Source of the DNA: Thiohalobacter thiocyanaticus | Lineage (GTDB): Bacteria; Pseudomonadota; Gammaproteobacteria; Thiohalobacterales; Thiohalobacteraceae | Length of the DNA: 64,000 nt | Assembly (NCBI RefSeq): GCF_002356355.1 | Contig: NZ_AP018052.1 | Span: forward strand, 1,550,001-1,614,000 | Direction: 5' to 3' | Shown: positions 52,805-63,420 of the stretch, piece after piece | Numbering within the stretch: the stretch's first letter is position 1 | How the letters are laid out: each line of letters begins with the position of its first letter | Notes under the pieces: model-generated | The model's input: the letters and a program-made list of their open reading frames with translations, nothing else | What the model was told of the DNA's origin: nothing | Databases searched by the model: none | Translations under genes and position numbers: made by a program

Positions 52805-53857
52805 ATGCAACGCAGTGATTTCCACTACCTTCTCCCCAGCCAGCTGATCGCGCAGTCGCCATTGGCCGAGCGCGGCGGCAGTCGCCTGCTCGTCCTCGAT
52901 GGCGCCAGCGGCCGCTGCCGGGATGCCGGTTTTGCCGGGTTGCCGGACTATCTGCGCCCGGGCGACCTGCTGGTGATCAATGACACCCGGGTCATCCCGG
53001 CCCGGCTGCACGGCACCAAGGCCAGCGGCGGCCGGGTGGAGGTGCTGATCGAGCGCGTGGTTGACGCCCGCACCGCCCTGGCCCATGTGCGGGCCAGCAA
53101 GTCGCCGAAACCGGGCGGACGGCTGCAGCTGGAAGCGGGGCTGGAGGTCGAGGTGCTGGACCGGGAGGGCGAACTGTTCCGGTTGCGCTTCCCGACCGGG
53201 CGCACGGTGATGGAGTGGCTGGAGGTCCATGGCCATGTGCCGCTGCCGCCCTATATCCAGCGGCCCGATGCCGCCGAGGATCGCGAGCGTTACCAGACCC
53301 TGTTCGCGCGGGTGCCCGGCGCGGTGGCCGCGCCCACGGCCGGCCTGCACTTCGATGCGGCGATGCTGGAGCGCCTGGCCAGGGCCGGGGTGGAGACCGC
53401 GCGGGTCACGCTGCATGTGGGGGCCGGTACCTTCCAGCCGGTGCGGGTCGACGATCTCAGTCGCCACCACATGCATGCCGAGTATGTCGAGGTCGGGCAG
53501 GAGGCGGTCGACCAGGTGCGGGCAGCGCATGCGCGCGGCGCCCGGGTGCTGGCCGTGGGCACCACTGTGGTGCGCAGCCTGGAGGCCGCGGCCGCGAGCG
53601 GGCAGCTGCAGCCCTTCGCCGGCGATACCCGGCTGTTCATCACGCCGGGCTATGAATTCAAGGTCGTGGATCTGCTGCTGACCAATTTTCACCTGCCGGA
53701 GTCGACCCTGCTGATGCTGGTATGCGCCTTCGCCGGCTATGAGCCCGTGATGCAGGCCTACCGCCATGCGGTGGAACAGGAGTACCGCTTCTTCAGCTAC
53801 GGCGATGCGATGCTGCTCAGCCGGGAGGGGCTGGCGCTGGAGCATTCAAAAAGATGA
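52805..53857 (+). CDS. queA: QueA, S-adenosylmethionine:tRNA ribosyltransferase-isomerase
   Basis: QueA adds the cyclopentane ring in queuosine synthesis on tRNA. The 350 residues show [70 protein letters not shown] and [16 protein letters not shown], the family pattern. ATG 52805 is chosen since [11 protein letters not shown] begins the homology. tgt follows. Confidence 0.96.
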   Translation: MQRSDFHYLLPSQLIAQSPLAERGGSRLLVLDGASGRCRDAGFAGLPDYLRPGDLLVINDTRVIPARLHGTKASGGRVEVLIERVVDARTALAHVRASKSPKPGGRLQLEAGLEVEVLDREGELFRLRFPTGRTVMEWLEVHGHVPLPPYIQRPDAAEDRERYQTLFARVPGAVAAPTAGLHFDAAMLERLARAGVETARVTLHVGAGTFQPVRVDDLSRHHMHAEYVEVGQEAVDQVRAAHARGARVLAVGTTVVRSLEAAAASGQLQPFAGDTRLFITPGYEFKVVDLLLTNFHLPESTLLMLVCAFAGYEPVMQAYRHAVEQEYRFFSYGDAMLLSREGLALEHSKR

Positions 53858-53870
53858 GCTGCGAAGGACA

Positions 53871-54025
53871 CAGAGAAGAACAACGCCCGTCATTGCGAGC
53901 GCAAGCGAAGCAATCTCTTTCCGTAGCGCGGAACGCCGAACGAGATTGCCGCGGCACTTCGTGCCTCGCAATGACGGATGAATCAGGAATTTTCTCTTCG
54001 TGCCCCTGTGTCCTTGGTGGCGAAG
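53871..54025. repeat. Paired repeat R6 with nested R3 hairpin, between queA and tgt
   Basis: Outer arms GAAGGACACAGAGAAGAA and TTCTCTTCGTGCCCCTGTG with TCCTTGG following. Nested at 53889-53975 is an R3 copy (GTCATTGCGAG ... CTCGCAATGAC). The pair is longer than usual and splits the queA-tgt operon. Confidence 0.8.
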
Positions 54026-54035
54026 ATTTTCATGA

Positions 54036-55169
<1,134 letters not shown>

Positions 55170-55233
55170 TGCGCGCGGTTTTGTCCCCTTTGGGGGGGCG
55201 CAGCCGATTCATAACCGCAACAGGGATTTACAG

Positions 55234-55575
55234 ATGGATACTCTGCTCGATTTCTTCATCAGCCCGGCCTGGGCCCAGGAGGCCCCGGCGGGTCAGCCCG
55301 ATCCCCTGATGAGCTTTCTGCCGCTGATCCTGATCTTCGTGGTGTTCTGGTTCCTGCTCATCCGTCCGCAGCAGAAGAAGGTCAAGGAACACAAGGCCAT
55401 GGTCGAGGCCCTGGGCAAGGGCGACGAGGTGGTCACCAACGGCGGCGTGCTGGGCAGGATCACCGAGGTGGGCGACAACTTCGTCACCCTGAAGATCGCC
55501 GACAATGTCGAGATCAAGGTGCAGCGTCATGCCGTGGCCTCGCTGATGCCCAAGGGCACTGTTAAGGACGCCTGA
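55234..55575 (+). CDS. yajC: YajC, preprotein translocase accessory subunit
   Basis: A 113-residue inner-membrane protein associated with SecDF. It has one membrane helix (about 24-44, FLPLILIFVVFWFLLIRPQQ), then KKVKEHKAMVEALGKGDEVV and NGGVLGRITEVGDNFVTLKI as in YajC. ATG 55234 fits. It is the first of yajC-secD-secF but is separated from secD by 215 bases with a repeat. Confidence 0.95.
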   Translation: MDTLLDFFISPAWAQEAPAGQPDPLMSFLPLILIFVVFWFLLIRPQQKKVKEHKAMVEALGKGDEVVTNGGVLGRITEVGDNFVTLKIADNVEIKVQRHAVASLMPKGTVKDA

Positions 55576-55645
55576 TCCGGTGCCGTGTCGGAACTGTCAA
55601 CTTAGAAAAATCCGGATCAGTGCCTGATAATCATTTCCCCAGGTT

Positions 55646-55714
55646 GTCATTCCGGCGCTGGCCGGAATCCATGGACCGCAGTGGTTTCCGGATCCCGGCA
55701 CTCACCGGGATGAC
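55646..55714. repeat. Family R4 repeat between yajC and secD
   Basis: GTCATTCCGGCGCTGGCCGG at the left and GATCCCGGCACTCACCGGGA at the right, each a hairpin. It lies inside the yajC-secD-secF operon. Confidence 0.82.
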
Positions 55715-55790
55715 GAGGGGCTCCAGGCACTTATACAAGTCTCAATAATACAACTGCGCTGCAAGCAGTTCCCGAGGATGACCCTGTTCC

Positions 55791-57656
55791 ATGATTAACC
55801 GCTATCCGCTCTGGAAGTATCTGCTGATACTGGTCATCGCCCTGGTGGGCGTGATCTACGCCCTGCCGAATCTCTATGGCGAGGATCCGGCGATCCAGGT
55901 TTCCGCAAGCCGCAGCGAGCAGGTGGATGCGGGCATTGCCGATCTGGTGCGCACCACGCTCAGGGAGGAGGGCATCGAGCCCAAATCGGTTGAGGTGCTC
56001 GATGAGCGGCTGCTGGTGCGCTTCCGCCGCACCGAGGAGCAGCTGGAGGCGGCCGATCTGGTGCAGGTGGCGCTGGGCGGTGATTTCGTCGTAGCGTTGA
56101 ATCTGGCCAGCGCGGAACCGGAATGGCTGACCGCGCTCAATGCCAAGCCCATGTACCTGGGGCTGGATCTGCGCGGCGGTGTCCACTTCCTGTTGGAAGT
56201 GGACATGGAGGCGGCCGTGGCCCAGGCCGAGCAGCGTTATGTCGACGATTTCCGCGGCTTCCTGCGCCGGCTCGACGACCCCATCCGCTACATCACCATC
56301 GGGCGCAAGGACGATACGATCGTCGCGCGCTTCCGCACGGCCGGGGAGCAGCAGGCCGCGCTGAGCGAACTCGAGGACGAGTTCGGCGATCTGGACTTCA
56401 CCGCCGAAACCAGCGGCGAGGACCACCAGGTGGTGGCTCGCATTCCCGAGGCCCAGCTGCGCGAGATCCGCAATTTCGCCCTGCAGCAGAACATCACCAC
56501 CCTGCGCAACCGCGTCAACGAACTGGGCGTGGCCGAGCCGGTGATCCAGCAGCAGGGCGACCGGCGCATCGTGGTGCAGCTGCCGGGCGTGCAGGACACC
56601 GCCCGGGCCAAGGAGATCCTGGGCGCGACCGCCACCCTGGAATTCCGGCTGGTGGACGAGAAGCACGATCCCTACGATGCCGCCGAGACCGGCCGTGCGC
56701 CGATCGGCACCGAACTCTACCGCACCCGCGACGGCCAGCCGGTGCTGCTGGAACGCCGCGTGATCGTCACCGGCGACCGCATCACCAACGCCTCCTCGGG
56801 CTTCGATCAGGATACCGGCGGCTCGGCCGTGTTCATCAATCTGGACGGCGCCGGCGCCAACCAGATGCAGGCCGCCACCCGCGACAACATCGGCCGGCCG
56901 ATGGCGGTGCTGTTCATCGAGAACAAGGTCGATACCCGCGAGGTCGACGGCGAACTGGTCAAGGAAAAGCGCACCATCAAGGAAGTGATCAATATCGCCA
57001 CCATTCGCGACCAGCTCAGCCGCCGCTTCCAGATCACCGGCCTGGACAGTACCAACGAGGCACGCGACCTGGCCCTGCTGCTGCGCGCCGGCGCGCTGGC
57101 CGCCCCCATCGAGATCATCGAGGAACGCACCGTCGGCCCCAGCATGGGCCGCGAGAACGTCGAGCAGGGGCAGCTGTCGGTGCTGATCGGCTTTGTCTGT
57201 GTGCTGATCTTCATGGCCATCTACTACAAGGCATTCGGCCTGGTCGCCAACGTGGCCCTGACGCTCAACCTGGTGCTGATCGTGGCCGTGTTGTCCATGC
57301 TGCAGGCCACCCTGACCCTGCCGGGTATCGCCGGCATCGTGCTCACCGTGGGCATGGCGGTGGACGCCAACGTGCTCATCTACGAGCGCATCCGCGAGGA
57401 GATCCGCAACGGCAACAGCCCGCAGTCCAGCATCCACTCGGGCTACGAGAAGGCCTTCTCGACCATCGCCGATGCCAACATCACCACCCTGATCGCGGCC
57501 ATCGTGCTGTTCAGCTTCGGCACCGGACCGGTGAAGGGCTTCGCCGTGACCCTGTCCATCGGCATCGTGACCTCAATGTTCACGGCCATCATGGGCACCC
57601 GGGCGCTGGTCAACCTGGTCTACGGCAGCCGCCGGCTGCAGAAACTCTCCATATAA
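55791..57656 (+). CDS. secD: SecD, protein translocase subunit
   Basis: SecD with SecF uses the proton gradient to help pull proteins across the inner membrane. The 621 residues have an N-terminal membrane segment, a periplasmic region with GLDLRGGVHFLLEVDMEAAV near residue 124, and five C-terminal membrane segments with VGMAVDANVLIYERIREEIR near 525. It is followed by secF after nine bases. Confidence 0.96.
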   Translation: MINRYPLWKYLLILVIALVGVIYALPNLYGEDPAIQVSASRSEQVDAGIADLVRTTLREEGIEPKSVEVLDERLLVRFRRTEEQLEAADLVQVALGGDFVVALNLASAEPEWLTALNAKPMYLGLDLRGGVHFLLEVDMEAAVAQAEQRYVDDFRGFLRRLDDPIRYITIGRKDDTIVARFRTAGEQQAALSELEDEFGDLDFTAETSGEDHQVVARIPEAQLREIRNFALQQNITTLRNRVNELGVAEPVIQQQGDRRIVVQLPGVQDTARAKEILGATATLEFRLVDEKHDPYDAAETGRAPIGTELYRTRDGQPVLLERRVIVTGDRITNASSGFDQDTGGSAVFINLDGAGANQMQAATRDNIGRPMAVLFIENKVDTREVDGELVKEKRTIKEVINIATIRDQLSRRFQITGLDSTNEARDLALLLRAGALAAPIEIIEERTVGPSMGRENVEQGQLSVLIGFVCVLIFMAIYYKAFGLVANVALTLNLVLIVAVLSMLQATLTLPGIAGIVLTVGMAVDANVLIYERIREEIRNGNSPQSSIHSGYEKAFSTIADANITTLIAAIVLFSFGTGPVKGFAVTLSIGIVTSMFTAIMGTRALVNLVYGSRRLQKLSI

Positions 57657-57665
57657 GGCATTGCC

Positions 57666-58598
57666 ATGCGACTGTTGAGCGGACAGACAAAGATCGATTT
57701 CATGGGCAAGCGCAAGCTGGCCTTTGCCTTCTCGCTGCTGCTGATCCTGGTGGCCATCGGCTCGCTCGCCACCCGCGGGCTGAGTCTCGGGATCGACTTC
57801 ACCGGCGGCACCCTGGTCGAGGTCGGTTATCCCCAGCCCCAGGAACTGGAGCCGATCCGCAGCGTGCTGCAGGAGGGCGGTTTCGAGGCCGCGCAGGTGC
57901 AGTACTTCGGCTCCTCGCGCGAGGTGCTGATCCGGCTGGCCCCGCGCGCGGAGAGCCAGGCCGAGCTGAGCAGCCGGCTGCTGGGTCTGCTGCAGCAGCA
58001 CAATGCGGGGGTGGAGATGCGCCGGGTGGAGTTCGTCGGCGCCCAGGTCGGCGAGGAACTGATCGAGAAGGGGGGGCTGGCCATGCTCTATGCCCTGATC
58101 GGCATCCTGGTCTACGTCACCCTGCGCTTCGAGTACCGCTTCTCGGTCGGCGCGGTGGTCGCGCTGATCCATGACGTGACCATCACCCTGGGCATGTTCT
58201 CGGTCACGCAGATGGAGTTCGATCTCACCGTGCTGGCCGCACTGCTGGCCATCATCGGCTACTCGCTCAACGACACCATCGTGGTGTTCGACCGCATCCG
58301 CGAGAACTTCCGCAAGATCCGCAAGCAGAGCCCGACCGGGGTGGTGAACACCTCCATCAACCAGACCCTGTCGCGCACCCTGATGACCTCGCTGACCACC
58401 CTGCTGGTGGTGGTCGCCCTGTTCGTGCTGGGCGGCGAGGTCATCCATGCCTTCGCCTTCGCGCTGCTGGTGGGCATCCTCGTCGGTACCTATTCCTCCA
58501 TCTATGTCGCCAGTACCGTGGCCCTGCTGCTCGGGGTGAGCAAGCAGGACCTGATGCCGGTCAAGAAGGAAGGCGCGCAGGTCGACGACCAGCCGTAG
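57666..58598 (+). CDS. secF: SecF, protein translocase subunit
   Basis: SecF is the partner of SecD. The 310 residues have an N-terminal membrane segment, a periplasmic part with LGIDFTGGTLVEVGYPQPQE near residue 40, and membrane segments with YSLNDTIVVFDRIRENFRKI near 200. It ends the operon. Confidence 0.96.
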   Translation: MRLLSGQTKIDFMGKRKLAFAFSLLLILVAIGSLATRGLSLGIDFTGGTLVEVGYPQPQELEPIRSVLQEGGFEAAQVQYFGSSREVLIRLAPRAESQAELSSRLLGLLQQHNAGVEMRRVEFVGAQVGEELIEKGGLAMLYALIGILVYVTLRFEYRFSVGAVVALIHDVTITLGMFSVTQMEFDLTVLAALLAIIGYSLNDTIVVFDRIRENFRKIRKQSPTGVVNTSINQTLSRTLMTSLTTLLVVVALFVLGGEVIHAFAFALLVGILVGTYSSIYVASTVALLLGVSKQDLMPVKKEGAQVDDQP

Positions 58599-58627
58599 AC
58601 TGGCCTGAGTATAGAATTTATACAAAA

Positions 58628-58798
58628 ATAGCCACGGAAAACACGGAAAGCACGGACGTTATTCTGTCTAAGGCTGATCCTCTTTAATGATATTTCTTCA
58701 TTCCGGCGAAGGCCGGAATGACGGATCTCAAGCCAGGCGGAGCCGCTTTACGCACTTGCTCTTATATTTTCCGTGCTTTCCGTGTTTTCCGTGGCTAT
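58628..58798. repeat. Variant family R2 pair with a nested R4 hairpin, after secF
   Basis: Arms ATAGCCACGGAAAACACGG and CCGTGTTTTCCGTGGCTAT, a variant of R2 with TAGCC in place of AGCGCC. A hairpin ATTCCGGCGAAGGCCGGAAT (R4 half) lies inside at about 58701. Confidence 0.8.
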
Positions 58799-58813
58799 GT
58801 TTCAGTATCTGAT

Positions 58814-59428
58814 TCAGGCCGCGGCGTGCAGTTCCCGCCGGGCCGAGGCGATCACGCCCGAGCCCGAACGCAGCAGAAAGATCACCAGCGCGAGTGCCAC
58901 CAGTGTGTCCGGCCAACCGGTGCCGGTGAGCCAGACCCCGCCGGCGGCGGCGAACACCGACAGGTTGGACACGATGTCGTTGCGCGAGCATTCCCACACC
59001 GAACTCATGTTCACGTCCTCGTGACGGTGACGCCAGAGCAGGTACAGGCACAGGGAGTTGGCTGCCAGCCCCAGCAGGCTGAAGGCGCCCATGACCTCGA
59101 ACAGGGGCAGACCGGGAACGAAGATGCGATAGACAACCTGGACCAGCACCACGCCGCCCGCCAGCACGATCAGCCAGCCCTTGAACAGCGCCACCCGTGC
59201 CTTGGTTGCCGCCCCGCGGCTGACGGCATACAGGCTCAGGCCGTAGGTCAGCGCGTCACCCAGGTTGTCCAGGCTGTCAGCCAGCAGTGCCGATGAGCCG
59301 CCATACAGGGCGGCGCCCGCGATCACCAGGAACATCAGCGCATTGATGCCGAGCACGATCCGCAGCGTGCGGCGCTGCCGTGTCTGTCGGGCATCCAGGG
59401 AACAATCGTTGTCGCAGCAGCCACTCAT
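58814..59428 (-). CDS. Cation diffusion facilitator-type transporter lacking the C-terminal domain
   Basis: A 204-residue membrane protein with six likely membrane helices. LLADSLDNLGDALTYGLSLY (about 48-67) and CSRNDIVSNLSVF (about 147-159) resemble the two metal-site helices of CDF exporters. The usual cytoplasmic C-terminal domain of about 80 residues is absent. The N-terminus is Cys-rich (MSGCCDNDCSLD), perhaps a metal-capture segment. Substrate could be zinc, cobalt or another divalent metal. A cysteine-rich membrane protein lies just upstream on the same strand. Confidence 0.78.
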   Translation of the reverse strand: MSGCCDNDCSLDARQTRQRRTLRIVLGINALMFLVIAGAALYGGSSALLADSLDNLGDALTYGLSLYAVSRGAATKARVALFKGWLIVLAGGVVLVQVVYRIFVPGLPLFEVMGAFSLLGLAANSLCLYLLWRHRHEDVNMSSVWECSRNDIVSNLSVFAAAGGVWLTGTGWPDTLVALALVIFLLRSGSGVIASARRELHAAA

Positions 59429-59531
59429 CGTGCAGGACGGTCAGGCAAGCGGCAGGCATCCCTGCCGGGTGTGGCCGCAGGTTGGCAGAAGGGTGGGGCG
59501 GTTGCAATCCGTCCCGGGGACGATGCCCGGC

Positions 59532-59867
59532 TCAGCGCGCCTTGCGCACCTCGTCCATGGGGTCGTGTTCGTCCAGGCCGGGCAGGATCTTGCTGCACAG
59601 GGTGCTGCTGCGATTCTGGCACTTGTCCTCGTCGGCACCGCGGATGGTCAACGCGGCCCAGACCGAGGCCAGTATCCACAGGCCCAGTCCGAGCAGGGCG
59701 GTCTGGCCGCCGCTGCCCTCGGTCGGCCCGCCCCAGATCAGGCCATAGAGAATGCCGACGATGCCGGCGATCCAGAATACGCCGATGGGTGCGGCGCAGC
59801 AGCCGGCACAGCCGTAACGGCAGGCGGCAAAGGGTGGGGTGAACAGCACCAGCAGTGTTTTTTTCAT
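59532..59867 (-). CDS. Small cysteine-rich membrane protein
   Basis: A 111-residue protein. N-terminal CRYGCAGCC (about 16-24) is followed by two hydrophobic segments (about 27-47 and 55-75), and a tail with two more Cys (DKCQNRSSTLC). No family recognised with certainty. It sits upstream of the CDF-type transporter on the same strand, so a metal-related role is possible; this is inference. Confidence 0.55.
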   Translation of the reverse strand: MKKTLLVLFTPPFAACRYGCAGCCAAPIGVFWIAGIVGILYGLIWGGPTEGSGGQTALLGLGLWILASVWAALTIRGADEDKCQNRSSTLCSKILPGLDEHDPMDEVRKAR

Positions 59868-59951
59868 CGTGTCCCCTCGCGTTGCGTGGATTTATATGCT
59901 GATCCCGTGTCATGCACGGGAATTGATATCCACTTGCAACCTGTATAACAC

Positions 59952-59976
59952 AAAAAACCCGCAGGCGAAACGGGCA
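59952..59976 (-). terminator. Candidate intrinsic terminator (minus strand)
   Basis: On the minus strand CCCG (59971-59974) pairs with CGGG (59958-59961), followed by six T (59957-59952). It lies about 55 bases after the stop of the 77-residue gene. The stem is short, so only moderate. Confidence 0.45.
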
Positions 59977-60031
59977 TATAAAACATGGGGTTATTGCGAT
60001 GACAGGGCGATGGCCCTGCTGAGGGGACGAC

Positions 60032-60265
60032 TCAGGCGCTGCGGCGGAAGGGCAGTATGCAGGGGGCGTTTACCGGTTCGGCCGTCGCAGCCTGGGCCTC
60101 CACGGCGGGCGGCTCGATGGACAGGATCTCCATGCCGCAGTCGCTGAAAGCCAGTGCCTCGCTGGTGTAGATCTCCTCCATGCCGGCCAACATGTCGCGC
60201 AGGGTCAGTTCCAGTTCCAGGTTCCGGGGATCGGTATGGTAGCGGGGGGAGACGGAGACTTTCAT
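60032..60265 (-). CDS. 77-residue hypothetical protein
   Basis: A short minus-strand ORF, MKVSVSPRYHTDPRNLELEL at the start, followed by TLRDMLAGMEEIYTSEALAF and a Cys in SDCGMEIL. No membrane segment. Codon use matches the backbone, and a terminator-like hairpin follows. No family recognised. It is flanked by repeats and is probably a single-gene unit. Confidence 0.55.
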   Translation of the reverse strand: MKVSVSPRYHTDPRNLELELTLRDMLAGMEEIYTSEALAFSDCGMEILSIEPPAVEAQAATAEPVNAPCILPFRRSA

Positions 60266-60336
60266 CGCGGCCGGTTTCCATTGTCTGCGGGACTTGTCCC
60301 TCAGATCGGCCCGAGCGGGCGGAACTTGAATGTTTC

Positions 60337-60533
60337 AAGAGCGCCACGGAATACACGGAAAGCACGGAACAATGATATTTCGATGATGGCAACCCGTAGG
60401 TCGGGTTAGCCCGCAGGGCGTAACCCGACACTGGCGCCGTACCTGTCGGGTTACGCTGCGCTAACCCGACCTACGGATTGCTCAGCCTTGATTCAATCAT
60501 GTCCGTGCTTTCCGTGTATTCCGTGGCGCTCTT
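60337..60533. repeat. Family R2 pair with a nested R5 hairpin
   Basis: Outer arms AAGAGCGCCACGGAATACAC and GTGTATTCCGTGGCGCTCTT. A full R5 copy (CGTAGGTCGGGTTAGC ... GCTAACCCGACCTACG, 60395-60475) lies inside. It separates suhB from the 77-residue gene. Confidence 0.85.
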
Positions 60534-60553
60534 AAGCTCTTATGCCCCCGGCC

Positions 60554-61354
60554 TCAGCCCATTTCAGGGGTCAGATGCGGCCGGAGCTTCTTGACGATGG
60601 CGGCGAAGACCTTGGGGTTGCCCGCGACCACATTGCCGCTCTGCATGAACCGGTGCCCGCCGGTGAAGTCGCCGACGATGCCGCCGGCCTCCTGGATCAG
60701 CAGCACGCCGGCGGCCATGTCCCAGGGATTGAGCTTGAGTTCCCAGAAACCGTCCAGGCGGCCGGCGGCGACATAGGCCAGGTCCAGCGCGGCCGAGCCC
60801 GGTCGGCGGATGCCGGAGGTCTCCAGCAGCAGGTCGCGGAACATCCCCAGATAGGCCTCCAGATGTTCGTGGGTCTTGAACGGAAAGCCGGTGCCGAGCA
60901 GGGCGCCTTCCAGGCCCTTGCGCTGGGCCACGCGCAGGCGGCGGTTGTTGAGCTGGGCACCGCTGCCGCGGCTGGCGGTGAACAGCTCCTGACGCAGGGG
61001 GTCGTAGACCACGCCCTGTTCCAGCCGGCCCTTGTGGCTCAGGGCAATGGAGACCGCAAACTGGGGAAAGCCGTGCAGGAAGTTGGTGGTGCCGTCCAGC
61101 GGGTCGATGATCCACTGGTATTCGTCATTGCTGCCGGCCTGGGTTCCGGACTCCTCGGCCAGGATGCCGTGGTCGGGATAGGCCTTGCGCAGGATGCGGA
61201 TGATGGCGTCCTCGGCCCGGCGGTCGACCTCGGAGACGTAGTCGTTGCGCTCCTTGCTGGCGACGTTGAGCTCATCCAGGCGGTCGACGTAGCGAACAAT
61301 AATATCGCCGGCGGCGCGCGCTGCGCGCGTCGCGATGTTGAGCATGGGATGCAT
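60554..61354 (-). CDS. suhB: SuhB, inositol-1-monophosphatase family protein
   Basis: SuhB hydrolyses inositol monophosphate and also works as an rRNA transcription/ribosome assembly factor in enterobacteria. The 266 residues show LAEESGT, the metal site WIIDPLDGTTNFLHGFPQFA (about 81-100), and a second metal site LNPWDMAAGVLLIQEAGG (about 210-227). ATG 61354 gives the full N-terminus MHPMLNIATRAARAAGDII; ATG 61345 is a possible start. Confidence 0.95.
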   Translation of the reverse strand: MHPMLNIATRAARAAGDIIVRYVDRLDELNVASKERNDYVSEVDRRAEDAIIRILRKAYPDHGILAEESGTQAGSNDEYQWIIDPLDGTTNFLHGFPQFAVSIALSHKGRLEQGVVYDPLRQELFTASRGSGAQLNNRRLRVAQRKGLEGALLGTGFPFKTHEHLEAYLGMFRDLLLETSGIRRPGSAALDLAYVAAGRLDGFWELKLNPWDMAAGVLLIQEAGGIVGDFTGGHRFMQSGNVVAGNPKVFAAIVKKLRPHLTPEMG

Positions 61355-61409
61355 AACTGCCGGGCCTGTTGCGTGCGGTTTCGATGTGGCGGCACAGGAT
61401 ACCAGATTT

Positions 61410-62294
61410 TTACCGCAACTGCCCGAGCGCCTCGCCCATGCGCAGGTGCCGGCCGGGGCGGAGGTCGGCGGTCCAGTCGATCCGTCCCGGGGGAGACAGG
61501 AGGATGACGGTCGAGCCCATGTTGAAGCGGCCCATCTCGGCCCCGCGCGCCAGTTCCACCGGCGGGTTGTCCGGGGCCGGCTTGGTACGGATGCGGTGGC
61601 CGTGCGGCGGTGTGACCACGCCGGCCCAGACGGTCTCGATGCAGGCCACGAACAGGGCGCCGACCAGGATCATGGCCAGCGGACCGGCCGGGGTGTCGAA
61701 CAGGCACACCAGACGCTCGTTGCGGGCGAACAGGCGCGGGACGCTGCGCACCGTGTAGGGGGCGACACTGAACAGGCGACCCGGGACGTAGATCGTCCTC
61801 AGCAGACGCCCCTCGAGTGGCATGTGGATGCGGTGATAGTCGCGCGGTGACAGATACAGGGTGGCGAAGTCGCCATCGGCGAAGGTCCGGGCCAGTTCGA
61901 TGTCGCCGCCCAGCAGGGTCTCCAGGGTGAAGCGACGGCCCTTGGCCTGGAGCAGCCGGTTGACCTCGATGCGCCCGGCCTGGCTGACGGTGCCGTCGAC
62001 CGGGGAGATCAGGGTGGCGTCGTCGCCCGCCAGCGGCCGGGCGTCGGGACGCAGGGCGCGGGTGAAGAAGGCGTTGAAGCTGGGATAGGCGTACGGGTCG
62101 GGCTGGACCGCGTCCCGGATGTCGATGCGGAAGTGATGCCGCATGCGGTTGATGATCAGGTTCTTCACCCAGGGCGTGCGCACCCGGGTCAGGCGTAGCA
62201 TCAGCCGTGACAGCGCGTGGTGCGGCAGCAGGTACTGGGGCAGGGCGCGCAGATGGTCCCAGGCGCCGGCCTGACGGTCGATGTCCCTGGCCAT
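61410..62294 (-). CDS. psd: Psd, phosphatidylserine decarboxylase
   Basis: Psd converts phosphatidylserine to phosphatidylethanolamine in the inner membrane. The 294 residues include YPSFNAFFTRALRPDARPLA, SPVDGTVSQAGRIE, DYHRIHMPLEGRL, and the self-cleavage site MGST (FNMGSTVILLSP), where Ser261 becomes the pyruvoyl group. The start overlaps the end of the copper-chaperone gene by one base (TGATG), so it is translationally coupled to it. Confidence 0.95.
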   Translation of the reverse strand: MARDIDRQAGAWDHLRALPQYLLPHHALSRLMLRLTRVRTPWVKNLIINRMRHHFRIDIRDAVQPDPYAYPSFNAFFTRALRPDARPLAGDDATLISPVDGTVSQAGRIEVNRLLQAKGRRFTLETLLGGDIELARTFADGDFATLYLSPRDYHRIHMPLEGRLLRTIYVPGRLFSVAPYTVRSVPRLFARNERLVCLFDTPAGPLAMILVGALFVACIETVWAGVVTPPHGHRIRTKPAPDNPPVELARGAEMGRFNMGSTVILLSPPGRIDWTADLRPGRHLRMGEALGQLR

Positions 62295-62761
62295 CAGTCG
62301 TGATGATGGTGCGTGTGGTCGGCGTCCCGGCCGCCCGGCAGGCGGACCGTGGCACGGACATTCAGGACCTGGCCCGCCGCATCGTGCAGACTCAACTCCA
62401 CCGGGTCACCGGGCTGCAGCGGGGCGAGCGGATCGAACAGCATCAGGTGGTAGCCCCCCGGGGTCAGTTCCAGCCGGCCGCCGGCCGGTACCCGCAGCGC
62501 CTCCTGCGGGATCATGCGTGCCATGCCATCCTCGATCCGGCTCAGGTGCAGTTCCACCCGCGCGAAGGCCGGGCTGGTGACGCGCACGATCTCGCGCTCG
62601 CGGGCGCCGCTGTTGTACAGGGTCATGTAGCCGGCCATGACCCGTGCCGTGGGCGGCCCGGCGCGAACCCACGGATCCTCCACCCGCAGTTGATCGGCCT
62701 GGACGGCGGCGACAGGGGCCAGCAGGCACAGCAGAACCAGGGAGTGCAGCAGCGACTTCAT
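62294..62761 (-). CDS. PCu(A)C-type periplasmic copper chaperone
   Basis: A 155-residue exported protein (signal peptide LHSLVLLCLLAPVAAVQA). It has VEDPWVRAGPPTARVMAGYM and a GYHLMLFDPL region; the Met/His set resembles PCu(A)C metal ligands that deliver Cu(I) to cytochrome c oxidase. A His-rich C-terminal tail (DADHTHHHHD) is extra. It overlaps the SCO gene by four bases and psd by one. Confidence 0.88.
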   Translation of the reverse strand: MKSLLHSLVLLCLLAPVAAVQADQLRVEDPWVRAGPPTARVMAGYMTLYNSGAREREIVRVTSPAFARVELHLSRIEDGMARMIPQEALRVPAGGRLELTPGGYHLMLFDPLAPLQPGDPVELSLHDAAGQVLNVRATVRLPGGRDADHTHHHHD

Positions 62762-63420
62762 GAACTTTCCTTGAAATAACGGGCCAACTCGCGGTAGTCC
62801 GCAGCCATGGTGTCGGGGTTGTGCGGCGATGTGAAAATCGCCTCCAGCCGACCGTCGGGATTGAGCAGCAGGATCGAGGCCGTGTGATCGACCAGATAAT
62901 TGTCCGGATTGTCGGGGTTGGGCACCTTCACCGCCAGGCTGCTGAGTTGGCTGCTGAGCTGGTCAAGCTGGTCCTGCGGGCCGGTCACCCCGATGAAGTC
63001 GGGATTGAAGTAGGGCACGAAGCGGGCCAGCTGTGCCGGCGTGTCGCGCTCGGGGTCGGCGGTCACGAACACCACCTGCGGCGGTTCCACGGCCGGTTCG
63101 GCGGCCGCCACCGCTTCCAGTGTGCGTTTCAGGTCCAGCATGGCGGTGGGGCAGACATCCGGGCAGTGGGTATAGCCGAAGAAGACGAAACTCCACTGGC
63201 CCTGGAAGCGTGCCAGGGTAAAGGGCCGTTCATGATGATCGATCAGCGCAAAGTCCGCGATCGGCCGCGGCTGCGGCAGGCGGGTGACCTGGTCGCTGAG
63301 CCGGGGCGGGGCGGGCGGCGCGAACTGCTGCCAGCCCAGGTACAGGCCGCCGGCCAGCACGGCCAGGAGCAGCAACAGGAACAGCGGGCGGTGGTGCAGT
63401 GCAGGATTGGAGTCGGACAT
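62758..63420 (-). CDS. SCO1/SenC family copper-binding protein
   Basis: A 220-residue membrane-anchored periplasmic protein of the thioredoxin fold, involved in assembling the CuA site of cytochrome c oxidase. It has an anchor (about 14-31), the CxxxC motif in [16 protein letters not shown] (about 84-99), and the copper His in [15 protein letters not shown] (about 180). ATG 63420 is chosen because the anchor starts soon after. Its stop overlaps the next gene. Confidence 0.93.
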   Translation of the reverse strand: MSDSNPALHHRPLFLLLLLAVLAGGLYLGWQQFAPPAPPRLSDQVTRLPQPRPIADFALIDHHERPFTLARFQGQWSFVFFGYTHCPDVCPTAMLDLKRTLEAVAAAEPAVEPPQVVFVTADPERDTPAQLARFVPYFNPDFIGVTGPQDQLDQLSSQLSSLAVKVPNPDNPDNYLVDHTASILLLNPDGRLEAIFTSPHNPDTMAADYRELARYFKESS

